Source: Clostridia bacterium | GTDB taxonomy: Bacteria; Bacillota; Clostridia; UMGS1810 | Assembly: GCA_017481205.1 (NCBI GenBank) | Contig: JAFUPN010000021.1 | Location: forward strand, 1-64,000 | DNA length: 64,000 bases | Direction: 5' to 3' | Program-made: the position numbers and the translations under genes | Notes under the pieces: generated by a model | What the model saw: the letters and a program-made list of their open reading frames with translations, nothing else | Database searches by the model: none | What the model was told of the DNA's origin: nothing | Part shown: piece after piece, positions 42,483 to 50,159 of the stretch | Numbering within the stretch: position 1 is the stretch's first letter | Layout of the letters: each line of letters starts with the position of its first letter

Positions 42483-42914
42483 ATGGGATATCTGTTCAGT
42501 ATTATTGCCGGAGCGGCAATGAGTATTCAGGGAGTAATGAATACGCGTCTTTCAGAAAAAATCGGTCTTTATGAATCAAATACCTTTGTACAGGGTACAG
42601 CATTTATACTATCATTTGTAGCAATGCTTTTTCTGAAAAACGGAAACTTTTCCGAAATTAAGAATGTTAACAAATTTTATTTGCTTGGAGGACTTCTTGG
42701 ACTTGTTATAACCATAACGGTTATGCTCGGAGTAAAGTCCTTAAGCCCGACAGTTGCAATATCCGTAATCCTCATATCTCAGCTTTTTGTAGCGGCGCTT
42801 ATCGATGCTTTCGGACTGATGGAAAGTCAGAGGGTGGCATTTACCTGGAACAAATATGTAGGTATGGTACTGCTTATAGGCGGCGTATTGCTTTTTAAAG
42901 CGGATTTCGGTTGA
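42483..42914 (+). CDS. DUF606/YdcZ-family DMT-type membrane protein
   Basis: 143-residue membrane protein with about five hydrophobic segments: residues 1-20, 35-52, 65-85, 88-112 and 122-140. The start GYLFSIIAGAAMSIQGVMNT and the end KYVGMVLLIGGVLLF fit the DUF606 (YdcZ) family, a short branch of the drug/metabolite transporter group. Such proteins often work as tandem pairs, but only one copy is seen. Substrate unknown. AGGTGATT precedes the ATG. Confidence 0.88.
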   Translation: MGYLFSIIAGAAMSIQGVMNTRLSEKIGLYESNTFVQGTAFILSFVAMLFLKNGNFSEIKNVNKFYLLGGLLGLVITITVMLGVKSLSPTVAISVILISQLFVAALIDAFGLMESQRVAFTWNKYVGMVLLIGGVLLFKADFG

Positions 42915-42964
42915 TTGCACAGTAAGAAATTGATATAGATTTAATACAGAACAGATTAAACCTC

Positions 42965-43003
42965 AAAAAGCGGGTGCTCACAAAAATGTGCACCTGCTTT
43001 TTT
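42965..43003 (+). terminator. Terminator of the DUF606 gene
   Basis: AAAAAGCGGGTG (42965-42976) pairs with CACCTGCTTTTTT (42991-43003), one mismatch; an inner CTCAC/GTG extension closes the loop. Confidence 0.85.
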
Positions 43004-43130
43004 AATTTCAGAGAATTTGCAAGTGAAGGCTTTTAATTTTGAAGTAAATGTGATATTATATGTATATCTGAAAGGAATCTGACATAAACAGCGTTATCCG
43101 GTTATCTTTCGGCTAAAGGATGGTGATAAA

Positions 43131-44024
43131 ATGGATTTGAAAAATTGCACACTTTGTCCGCGAAGCTGCGGTGTAGACCGCACTGTTGGCAAAAAGGGCA
43201 TTTGCGGTATGTCTGATACCGTTATGCTTGCAAGAGCCGCACTGCATATGTGGGAGGAGCCGGTAATCAGCGGGAGCACGGGCTCGGGTACGGTGTTTTT
43301 CAGCGGCTGTGCTCTAAAATGTGTTTATTGTCAGAATAAGCCTGTATCAAGGGGCAGTGTGGGAAAAGCAGTTACTGTTGACAGGCTTTGTGAAATATAT
43401 TTTGAGCTTAAAGCAAAGGGCGCTGCAAATATTAATCTTGTCACTCCTGACCACTATATTCCTCAGGTTGCAGATAGCCTCAGACTTGCAAAGTCAAGAG
43501 GGCTCGGCATACCGGTTGTATACAATACCTCTTCATATGTCAATGCAGAGTCTCTGACAGCTCTTGAAGGACTTGCAGACATATATCTGCCCGATATGAA
43601 GTATATGGACAGCTGTATCGCAAAAAAATATTCACTTGCTCCGGATTATCCCGAGACAGCAAAAAAATCAATTGATACCATGATAAAGCAGGCAGGAAAA
43701 CCTGTTTTTGACGGAAACGGCATGATGATGGCCGGAGTTATTGTCCGTCATCTGGTGCTTCCCGGCAATGTGCTGAATTCAAAAAAGGTTTTAAGATATC
43801 TGCATGATACCTACGGTGACAGTATATATATAAGCATAATGAGCCAGTATACTCCCTGTACAAACCTTGAAAAATTTCCCGAAATCAATCGTAGGGTGAC
43901 CATTGCAGAATATAACAGGGTAGTTGACTATGCCTATGAAATAGGTATAAAGAATGCCTTTGTACAGGAAGGCGAAGCTGCAAGCGAAAGCTTTATTCCT
44001 GCTTTTGATTGTGAAGGTGTTTGA
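43131..44024 (+). CDS. Radical SAM protein, PflX-like
   Basis: 297 residues. N-terminal cysteine block NCTLCPRSCGVDR (4-16) and GICGM, then the radical-SAM cluster motif CxxxCxxC in FFSGCALKCVYCQN (about 63-76). The DIYLPDMKYMD block (about 151) and the overall pattern fit COG1313 (PflX), proteins related to pyruvate formate-lyase activating enzymes whose target is uncertain. No PflB-like glycyl-radical enzyme is in the window. Its stop adjoins the stop of the minus-strand AraC gene at 44025. Confidence 0.85.
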   Translation: MDLKNCTLCPRSCGVDRTVGKKGICGMSDTVMLARAALHMWEEPVISGSTGSGTVFFSGCALKCVYCQNKPVSRGSVGKAVTVDRLCEIYFELKAKGAANINLVTPDHYIPQVADSLRLAKSRGLGIPVVYNTSSYVNAESLTALEGLADIYLPDMKYMDSCIAKKYSLAPDYPETAKKSIDTMIKQAGKPVFDGNGMMMAGVIVRHLVLPGNVLNSKKVLRYLHDTYGDSIYISIMSQYTPCTNLEKFPEINRRVTIAEYNRVVDYAYEIGIKNAFVQEGEAASESFIPAFDCEGV

Positions 44025-44759
44025 TTAAATTTCGGTATTTCTGTATTCGGTAGGGGACATACCGGTGTGCTTTTTAAATATATTGCTGAAGTAAAACAGG
44101 TCGCAGTAGCCTAAGGATTCGGCAATATACGATACAGAATGGTTTGTATGCAGCAGGAGCTGACATGCCTGATTTATTTTAAGCTTCTGAATATATTTTT
44201 TTATAGTGGTGTTTTCATGCTTTTTAAATATATGAGAACAGTAAGCCGGGCTCAGGTGTACATATGCTGCTATGCTTTCAAGAGAAATATCCTGCTCGAT
44301 GTTACGCGCTACAAATTCTTTGATTTTTTGTGTATATTTGTTTACTGCGCCTGAGCTTACATATTCCTCAAGCTGAAGTATAATCAGACTCATCAGCATA
44401 TCGCATTTATCTTCCGAATGCTCGCTGTCGCTGCGGTATGCCTTTATTATTTCGCTGAGATAAAAGCTAAGCTCAAATGAGTCTGCAATGTCTGTAACGG
44501 TAGGCAGCTGCAGGTTGGTTGCTTCTGTATTAAAATTTATTGATATATATGAGGCTGGCTCGGTTCCCGGCTTGCGTATTCTACGGCTGCCCGGCGGGAC
44601 ATACAGAGCCTTTCCCTGTGTGACTGCATATTCCTTTCCGTCGATAATATATTCCATAATGCCTTTTTTTACAAAGGTAAGGTCATGAAAATTTATGACG
44701 TTATCCATGCTGAACGGAACCGCTTTCCGGCGGGATATATTAAAGATATGGTTTTTCAT
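44025..44759 (-). CDS. AraC-family transcriptional regulator
   Basis: 244 residues: an N-terminal cupin sensor domain (about 10-120; DGKEYAVTQGKALYVPPGSR) and an AraC HTH at the C-terminus (about 140-244; ISLESIAAYVHLSPAYCSHIFKKHENTTI, then SVSYIAESLGYCDLFYFSNIFKKHTGMSPTEY). ATG 44759 has GAGGGTG at the proper distance; the frame could extend to 44828, but that part lies in the promoter region. Divergent from the sugar isomerase at 44918, its likely target. Confidence 0.9.
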   Translation of the reverse strand: MKNHIFNISRRKAVPFSMDNVINFHDLTFVKKGIMEYIIDGKEYAVTQGKALYVPPGSRRIRKPGTEPASYISINFNTEATNLQLPTVTDIADSFELSFYLSEIIKAYRSDSEHSEDKCDMLMSLIILQLEEYVSSGAVNKYTQKIKEFVARNIEQDISLESIAAYVHLSPAYCSHIFKKHENTTIKKYIQKLKINQACQLLLHTNHSVSYIAESLGYCDLFYFSNIFKKHTGMSPTEYRNTEI

Positions 44760-44852
44760 AAGCAGCACCCTCTGTTTGGTAAAATCTAAAAAAAACACAA
44801 ATATTGCATATATACAATAAAAAAACACATATGCATAAAATCTTGTATATAG

Positions 44853-44858
44853 TATAAT
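44853..44858 (+). promoter_or_regulatory. -10 box of the isomerase/FTHF cyclo-ligase transcript
   Basis: TATAAT at 44853-44858 with no good -35 partner, as expected for an activator-dependent (AraC-type) promoter. The region 44780-44850 is A/T rich with ATATGCATA-like palindromic bits that could be operator sites. Confidence 0.5.
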
Positions 44859-44917
44859 ACAACTATAGATTTACGTCAATACAAATACAAAAAAAACACA
44901 AGGAGGATTTTTGAAAT

Positions 44918-45685
44918 ATGAAAATCGGTGCACAGCTTTATACACTTAGGGATTACTGCAAAACCCTTGAGGATTTTTCTGAAACACTCAAAAAAGTAGC
45001 GGATATTGGTTATACCTCGGTTCAGGTATCGGGAACCTGCGCTTATGAAGGCGAATGGCTTGCAGAGCAGCTCAAGGCAAACGGTCTCACCTGCGGTCTT
45101 ACCCACTACAGTCCTGCAGAGATGCTTGAGGACCCTGTGGCAGTGGCAGAAAAGCATAAGAAATTTGATTGCAAATATATAGGCATTGGTGCAATGCCAA
45201 ATATCTTTGCTGATAATACTAAGGAAAACTGGTCAAGCTTTGTCAGCAACTACAAGCCTGTTGCAGAGAAATTTAAAGAGATGGGCTGTTATCTTATGTA
45301 TCACAATCATCACTATGAATTTTTTGATGTAAACGGCGAGATTGCATGGGATTATCTGAAAAAATCCTTTGCTCCTGATGAGATGGGCTTTACAGTAGAT
45401 GTTCACTGGGTGCTTGCAGGCGGTCATGACCCCATAGTTGAGCTCAGGGACCTTAAGGGCAGAATCCCCTGTGTACACTTTAAGGACTTCACGGCAACTC
45501 TCAGCGGTGAGAGAAGATTTGCTCCCGTAGGCGAGGGTATACTGGATTTTGGCAAAATTGCGCAGACCTGTATTGACCTCGGTGTTGAGTATGCTTATGT
45601 TGAACAGGACAACTGCTACGGAGAAGATCCCTTTGCCTGCCTTAAAAGAAGCTGTGATTATCTTAAAGCCCTGGGTCTTGAATAA
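44918..45685 (+). CDS. Sugar phosphate isomerase/epimerase (TIM barrel)
   Basis: 255 residues of the AP-endonuclease-2/IolE-like TIM barrel family. Candidate metal ligands: HNHHYEFFDVNG (about 129-140), FTVDVHWVLAGG (about 160), VHFKDF (about 187) and Glu in YVEQDN (about 229). The GAQLYTLRDYCKT start is common in this group. Cytoplasmic. The next gene starts on the base after its stop. Similar in family, but not a close copy, to the protein at 32192. Confidence 0.88.
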   Translation: MKIGAQLYTLRDYCKTLEDFSETLKKVADIGYTSVQVSGTCAYEGEWLAEQLKANGLTCGLTHYSPAEMLEDPVAVAEKHKKFDCKYIGIGAMPNIFADNTKENWSSFVSNYKPVAEKFKEMGCYLMYHNHHYEFFDVNGEIAWDYLKKSFAPDEMGFTVDVHWVLAGGHDPIVELRDLKGRIPCVHFKDFTATLSGERRFAPVGEGILDFGKIAQTCIDLGVEYAYVEQDNCYGEDPFACLKRSCDYLKALGLE

Positions 45686-46267
45686 ATGTTGATTACAAAA
45701 GAAGAAATACGAAGGATAAATAAGCTCAGACGGGCAGAAATGGCAGAGCTTGAGGTAAAAGAAAAAAGCCTGAGAGCGGCAGAGGTGTTTTTGTCAAGCG
45801 AATTTTATAAAAATGCCGGGCAAATTATGCTGTACACACCTCTCGGAAAAGAGACTGATACCAATGATATTATAAAATCAGCCTTTGCCATGGGCAAAAA
45901 GCTTGTTTTTCCTGTTACAGATGCGGCAACCGGAGAGATAACTCCGTATTATGCCACAGAAAATACTGTATTTACAAAAGGCGCATTTTCTGTATCAGAG
46001 CCTGTGGATACACAGCCGGCGGATATGTCTGAAACCGATGTGATTCTTGTACCCGGTATTGCCTTTGATAAAAGCGGAGTTCGGGTCGGCTTCGGCAAGG
46101 GGTGCTATGACAGACTGCTGAAAGATACAGAAGCTGTTAAGATAGGTTTTTGCTATGATTTTCAGCTGTCTGAGAAAATTGCCTCTCAGGAGCACGATGT
46201 ACCCATGGATTTTGTGATTACTGAAAATGGCTTGACTGAATGCAATAACGGGCTCAACAGCTTGTAG
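45686..46267 (+). CDS. 5-formyltetrahydrofolate cyclo-ligase
   Basis: 193-residue enzyme converting 5-formyl-THF to 5,10-methenyl-THF with ATP. N-terminal KEEIRRINKLRRAEM, and the conserved C-terminal block VPGIAFDKSGVRVGFGKGCYDRLL (about 122-145) are diagnostic. It has no spacer after the isomerase gene and a weak ribosome site, so it is probably translated by coupling. The metabolic link to a sugar isomerase is unclear. Confidence 0.93.
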   Translation: MLITKEEIRRINKLRRAEMAELEVKEKSLRAAEVFLSSEFYKNAGQIMLYTPLGKETDTNDIIKSAFAMGKKLVFPVTDAATGEITPYYATENTVFTKGAFSVSEPVDTQPADMSETDVILVPGIAFDKSGVRVGFGKGCYDRLLKDTEAVKIGFCYDFQLSEKIASQEHDVPMDFVITENGLTECNNGLNSL

Positions 46268-46317
46268 CCGAAAGAGCATAACCCGAACCATGATTTTTTT
46301 AAAATTACAGACAGATT

Positions 46318-46493
46318 CGTCAGACTGTCGAATAATTTAATTGTCACACAAAAGAGCCATTCAGGGACGGTGGCAGTCAGGCAGTCAGATGCCTTGCATC
46401 CTTTTTGCATGGAAAATCAGGATTTTCTGTGCAAAAAGCGCCCCGTCCCTATAGAATGGCGAGAAAAACTACTGATTATTCGACAGTCTGTCG
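46318..46493. repeat. Dispersed palindromic repeat, full copy B (176 bp)
   Basis: Imperfect palindrome: CGTCAGACTGTCGAATAAT at the left answers ATTATTCGACAGTCTGTCG at the right, and GCCATTCAGGGACGG answers CCGTCCCTATAGAATGGC. The left half is the same repeat as 6248-6309. It lies between convergent gene ends, so it may also act as a terminator. It has no apparent coding role even though short frames cross it. Confidence 0.75.
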
Positions 46494-46509
46494 TATATGT
46501 TTTTACGAG

Positions 46510-47559
46510 TCAGAAAATATGTCTTTCCACAAATATTGCCACTGCACCATATTTGGGCGAACGTCTGCCGAATTTTGAAAATTTGATTTCTACATCGTTA
46601 CTGCTTTTTGAGATATATCTGTTTTTGATATATCTTTTTATTTTGTCCGGCGCGTCCTCGCCGAGAAGGGGGATTCTGTGTCCGAGAAAAATCGTGCCCG
46701 GGTCAAACAGATTAATCAGCGTTATCACTCCGTGAGCAAGATATCTGCATTTTTCCTCATGGCTCTCCGGGTCGATATTGTGGGGGATAGATGCATACAT
46801 CTCAAGGCAGCCGTTGTTTCCGCAGCGGCATTTTGCACCGTTTATGTCTATGGAAACATGACCTATTTCGCCTATAGTGCGGCTAAGGTGCCCGCCCATA
46901 ACAATGCCTGCGCCTATGCCGTTGGTTGCACCCAGGTATATGTAGTCGGGGATATCTCCTGCAAAGCCCCAGTATTTTTCGGCAATTGCAGAGGTGTTCA
47001 TATCGTTCTCCACATACACCGGCAGGTCGTATTCATTTTGTAAAAATTCCTTTATGCAGTAGTTTTTGATACCAAAAAAGTTCGGCGGGTCAAGGATAAT
47101 TCCGTTTTCGCTGTCAAGGGGACCTATGGCGGATATACCTATGCCCAGCACATTTTTATATTTTTTCAGCAGCTTATCTATGCAGCTGCTGATTTTTTTG
47201 TTTATGCTGTCTGTTGTTTCGTCTCTTAGGTAGGTGCGTGTGTCATCGTATATATTGCCGCTCATGTCTCCTGCAAAAATCTCTGCATAATCTCTGTTGA
47301 GGTATACTCCGATTACAGTTTTTGCCGGGTTGATGCAGAGCATAATGGGGTTTCTGCCCACGTTCTGATTGTCAAATTCGTCACTTTCCAGAATAAGACC
47401 GTCGCTTTTAAGCTCATTTACAATATTTGTAACTGTCATTTTTGTCAGCCCTGTAAATTTTGCCAGGTCAATTCTGGTAATACATTTGTTTATAATTATT
47501 TCCTTGAGTATAAAATTTTTGTTGTTTATTTTAGTGTGAGTATGATTGCTTGCCTGCAT
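46510..47559 (-). CDS. ROK-family transcriptional repressor
   Basis: 349 residues. N-terminal winged HTH (about 15-65; ITRIDLAKFTGLTKMTVTNIVNELKSDGLI) followed by a ROK sugar-kinase-like domain with GIGISAIGPLD (about 140) and the zinc-binding block GEIGHVSIDINGAKCRCGNNGC (about 235-256). NagC/Mlc-type proteins of this kind respond to a sugar or sugar phosphate. It is divergent from the MATE-aldolase-GH38 genes, and its own promoter carries a palindrome like the likely operator, which suggests self-control. Confidence 0.92.
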   Translation of the reverse strand: MQASNHTHTKINNKNFILKEIIINKCITRIDLAKFTGLTKMTVTNIVNELKSDGLILESDEFDNQNVGRNPIMLCINPAKTVIGVYLNRDYAEIFAGDMSGNIYDDTRTYLRDETTDSINKKISSCIDKLLKKYKNVLGIGISAIGPLDSENGIILDPPNFFGIKNYCIKEFLQNEYDLPVYVENDMNTSAIAEKYWGFAGDIPDYIYLGATNGIGAGIVMGGHLSRTIGEIGHVSIDINGAKCRCGNNGCLEMYASIPHNIDPESHEEKCRYLAHGVITLINLFDPGTIFLGHRIPLLGEDAPDKIKRYIKNRYISKSSNDVEIKFSKFGRRSPKYGAVAIFVERHIF

Positions 47560-47575
47560 CTGTCAGACTCCTTTT

Positions 47576-47619
47576 TTGGTGGTTTTTTTAATTATACCAC
47601 CAATTTTGTATACTGTCAA
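47576..47619 (-). promoter_or_regulatory. ROK gene promoter with TTGGTGG/CCACCAA palindrome
   Basis: On the minus strand -35 TTGACA (complement at 47614-47619) and -10 TATAAT (47591-47596), spacer 17 bp. A 7-bp inverted repeat TTGGTGG (47576-47582) / CCACCAA (47597-47603) straddles the -10, a good repressor site. The spacer end TTGGTGGTATAAT resembles the spacer ends of the MATE and aldolase promoters. Confidence 0.75.
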
Positions 47620-47657
47620 TTTCGGTCTTTTATATATGATTTTGGTCGGATAAATGA

Positions 47658-47686
47658 TTGACATATTATTGTTTATTTGGTAGAAT
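47658..47686 (+). promoter_or_regulatory. Promoter of MATE gene
   Basis: -35 TTGACA at 47658-47663, -10 TAGAAT at 47681-47686, spacer 17 bp ending in TTTGG. The sequence TTGACATAT at its start and TTTGGTA before the -10 are shared with the aldolase promoter. Confidence 0.75.
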
Positions 47687-47722
47687 TATTTCAATATATT
47701 GTATATTTTTTGGAGTGTAAAT

Positions 47723-49054
47723 ATGAGATTTTCACGTAAGGATTTAGCAAATATAATTGTTCCGCTTATAATAGAACAGACCCTGGCTGTAACCATAGGT
47801 ATGGCAGATTCTGTTATGGTATCTTCGGCAGGTGAGGCAGCTATCTCGGGTGTTTCCCTTGTAGATACGGTAAACCTGTTGTTGGTGTATCTGTTTTCGG
47901 CTCTGTCTGCCGGCGGTGCGGTTATTATATCTCAGTTTGTGGGTAAGGATGATAAGTATCTTGCTCTGAAAGCCGCAAAACAGCTTGTATGGGTAGTATT
48001 TCTTACCGCCATGGCAATAACCGTTGTTGCAGTTGCTTTCCGCAAGCCTTTGCTTAGTCTTATATTCGGCAGTATTGAAAAGGATGTTATGGACAATGCG
48101 CTGATATACTTTCTGTTTACTGCCTTGTCTTATCCATTTCTCGGTGTGTACAATGCCTGTGCTGCCATATTCCGCTCAATGGGCAATTCAAAAACCTCCA
48201 TGTATTCCTCCGTTGTAATGAATCTTATAAACATCGGTGGAAATGCAATTCTGATTATGGGATTTGGTATGGGTGCCGCAGGTGCAGCTATTGCAACACT
48301 TTTTTCAAGAGTAATCGGTGCAGGTATTATGCTCCTGCTTTTGCATAACAAAAATAATATTATTTACCTGGAAAAAATGTTTGATTACAAGCCGGACATC
48401 GGCATAATAAAAAACGTATGCGCAATCGGCATCCCAAACGGTCTTGAAAGCGGTATGTTCCAGTTCGGCAAGGTTCTGACTCAGAGTGTTATATCCACAT
48501 TTGGCACAGTACAGATTGCCGCAAATGCTGTAGGAAATACCCTTGCTTCTTTTCAGTATACTCCCGGTATCGCCATAGGTCTGGCGATGGTTACAATTGT
48601 GGGTCAGTGTGTCGGAGCCGGCGAGAAGAAGCAGGCAAAGTATTATACCGCCATACTTCTTGGTATTGCTTTTGCAATGCTCTTTGTGGTTTCGGCTGTG
48701 CTGTGTATATTTGCAGACCCCATAATAGGCTTTTTCGGTCTCAGCGCCGAATCGTCTGCAGTTGCAAAACAGCTTATATTCTCCCACAGCTTGTTTGCAT
48801 GTCTAATGCATCCCTTTGCTTTTGCAATAGCAAATTCCTTCAGAGCGGCAAGTGATGTAAAATATCCTCTGATTATGTCCACATTTTCCATGTGGGTGTT
48901 CAGAGTAGGGTTCAGCTATCTTCTGGGCATATATTTCAACCTGGGTGTACTTGGTGTGTGGCTTGCCATGTACTGTGACTGGATTTTCCGCGGAACGCTG
49001 AATATAATCCGTTTTGTACGTGGAACCTGGCTTACAAAATATAAGTATGAATAG
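47723..49054 (+). CDS. MATE-family efflux transporter
   Basis: 443-residue integral membrane protein with about twelve transmembrane helices in two MatE halves. The start RKDLANIIVPLIIEQTLAVTIGMADSVMVS is typical of the DinF/NorM branch. MATE proteins export organic cations using Na+ or H+. In this place it might instead move a glycan breakdown product, but that is only context. ATG 47723 follows GGAGTG; an ATG at 47699 lies too close to the promoter. It has its own terminator. Confidence 0.92.
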   Translation: MRFSRKDLANIIVPLIIEQTLAVTIGMADSVMVSSAGEAAISGVSLVDTVNLLLVYLFSALSAGGAVIISQFVGKDDKYLALKAAKQLVWVVFLTAMAITVVAVAFRKPLLSLIFGSIEKDVMDNALIYFLFTALSYPFLGVYNACAAIFRSMGNSKTSMYSSVVMNLINIGGNAILIMGFGMGAAGAAIATLFSRVIGAGIMLLLLHNKNNIIYLEKMFDYKPDIGIIKNVCAIGIPNGLESGMFQFGKVLTQSVISTFGTVQIAANAVGNTLASFQYTPGIAIGLAMVTIVGQCVGAGEKKQAKYYTAILLGIAFAMLFVVSAVLCIFADPIIGFFGLSAESSAVAKQLIFSHSLFACLMHPFAFAIANSFRAASDVKYPLIMSTFSMWVFRVGFSYLLGIYFNLGVLGVWLAMYCDWIFRGTLNIIRFVRGTWLTKYKYE

Positions 49055-49075
49055 TTTGCTTCGAATTTTAAATAA

Positions 49076-49120
49076 ACACTCCCGAATCATGATATTTATC
49101 TGTTTTCGGGAGTGTTTTTA
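49076..49120 (+). terminator. Terminator of MATE gene
   Basis: Perfect 11-bp stem ACACTCCCGAA (49076-49086) with TTCGGGAGTGT (49105-49115), then TTTTA. Confidence 0.9.
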
Positions 49121-49132
49121 TTATCAAACCAC

Positions 49133-49161
49133 TTGACATATCCTTATTAGTTTGGTAAAAT
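49133..49161 (+). promoter_or_regulatory. Promoter of aldolase-GH38 operon
   Basis: -35 TTGACA at 49133-49138, -10 TAAAAT at 49156-49161, spacer 17 bp ending in TTTGG. AACCAC just before the -35 recalls the CCACC half-site at the ROK promoter. Confidence 0.75.
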
Positions 49162-49225
49162 GAATTTACAAAATATGATAATGGGATTATTATATATATT
49201 TATATACGAAAGGATTGAAAAAATC

Positions 49226-50128
49226 ATGTTAGTAACACTCAAAGAAATACTTGCAGACGCTGAAGAATATAAATACGGCGTCGGTCTTTTCAACCATCTT
49301 GACCTTGAGATGGCAAACGGTATTATCGAAGCGGCAGAGGAGGAGGGTTCACCCGTTATCCTCGGTGTTGCCGAGGTACATCTGTCAACCATTCCTTTTG
49401 AATATGCTGCGGCTATCATGCGTAAATCTGCAGAGCAGGCAAAGGTTCCCGTATGTCTCCACTTCGACCACGGCACAGACTTTGCAAAGATTGTAAAGGC
49501 TATGCAGAGCGGTTTTTCCTCAGTTATGTATGACGGAAGCGCTCTCCCTTATGAGGAGAACATTGCCAATACCAGAGAAATCAGCAAGGTTGCCCATGCT
49601 CTGGGCATCAGTGTTGAGGCTGAGCTGGGTCATGTAGGCGGTGGAGAAGGCGGTGCCGATGACGGTCACGAGGCTATGTATACCAAGGTTGAGCAAGTAA
49701 ACGATTTTATAAAGAGAGCAGATATTGACGCCCTGGCTGTTGCTATAGGTACAGCTCACGGCGAATACAAATTCACTCCAAAGCTTGACCTCGAGCGCCT
49801 CGCACAGATATACGAAGTATCCGATAAGCCATTGGTTCTCCATGGCGGCAGCGGACTTTCCGATGATGATTTCAGAAACACTGTAAAAAATGGTATCCGT
49901 AAGGTAAACATCTGCACAGAGCTGTGTAATGCTGCATACAATTCCTTTGCTGCATCCAAGGCAAACGGTCTTAACTTTGAAAAGGCTGTTATTGAAGCAA
50001 GACAGGCGGTAAAAAATTCTGTAATCAGATATATGCGTGTGTTCGGCTCTAGCGGCAGATACAAATACACACCCTACAATCCCAACAAGCCGTATGTTTC
50101 TGATGAAGATTTGCACTACATATTCTGA
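49226..50128 (+). CDS. Class II (zinc) ketose-bisphosphate aldolase
   Basis: 300-residue class II aldolase of the fructose/tagatose-bisphosphate type. Zinc ligands and catalytic Asp are in LHFDHGTD (about 80-87), EAELGHVGGGEGG (about 133-145) supplies the Glu/His pair, then AIGTAHGEYK (about 177) and LHGGSGLSDDD (about 208). ATG 49226 follows GAAAGGA. It is 31 bp before the GH38 gene, so it may process the phosphorylated sugar derived from that enzyme's product (inference). Confidence 0.9.
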   Translation: MLVTLKEILADAEEYKYGVGLFNHLDLEMANGIIEAAEEEGSPVILGVAEVHLSTIPFEYAAAIMRKSAEQAKVPVCLHFDHGTDFAKIVKAMQSGFSSVMYDGSALPYEENIANTREISKVAHALGISVEAELGHVGGGEGGADDGHEAMYTKVEQVNDFIKRADIDALAVAIGTAHGEYKFTPKLDLERLAQIYEVSDKPLVLHGGSGLSDDDFRNTVKNGIRKVNICTELCNAAYNSFAASKANGLNFEKAVIEARQAVKNSVIRYMRVFGSSGRYKYTPYNPNKPYVSDEDLHYIF

Positions 50129-50159
50129 TTAAATCCGATATAAAATAGGAGATATTGTC

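Noticed and set aside
46186-46735. Open frames on both strands across the 46318-46493 palindrome
   Set aside because: They cover an inverted repeat and parts of real genes in other frames; best explained as non-coding repeat.
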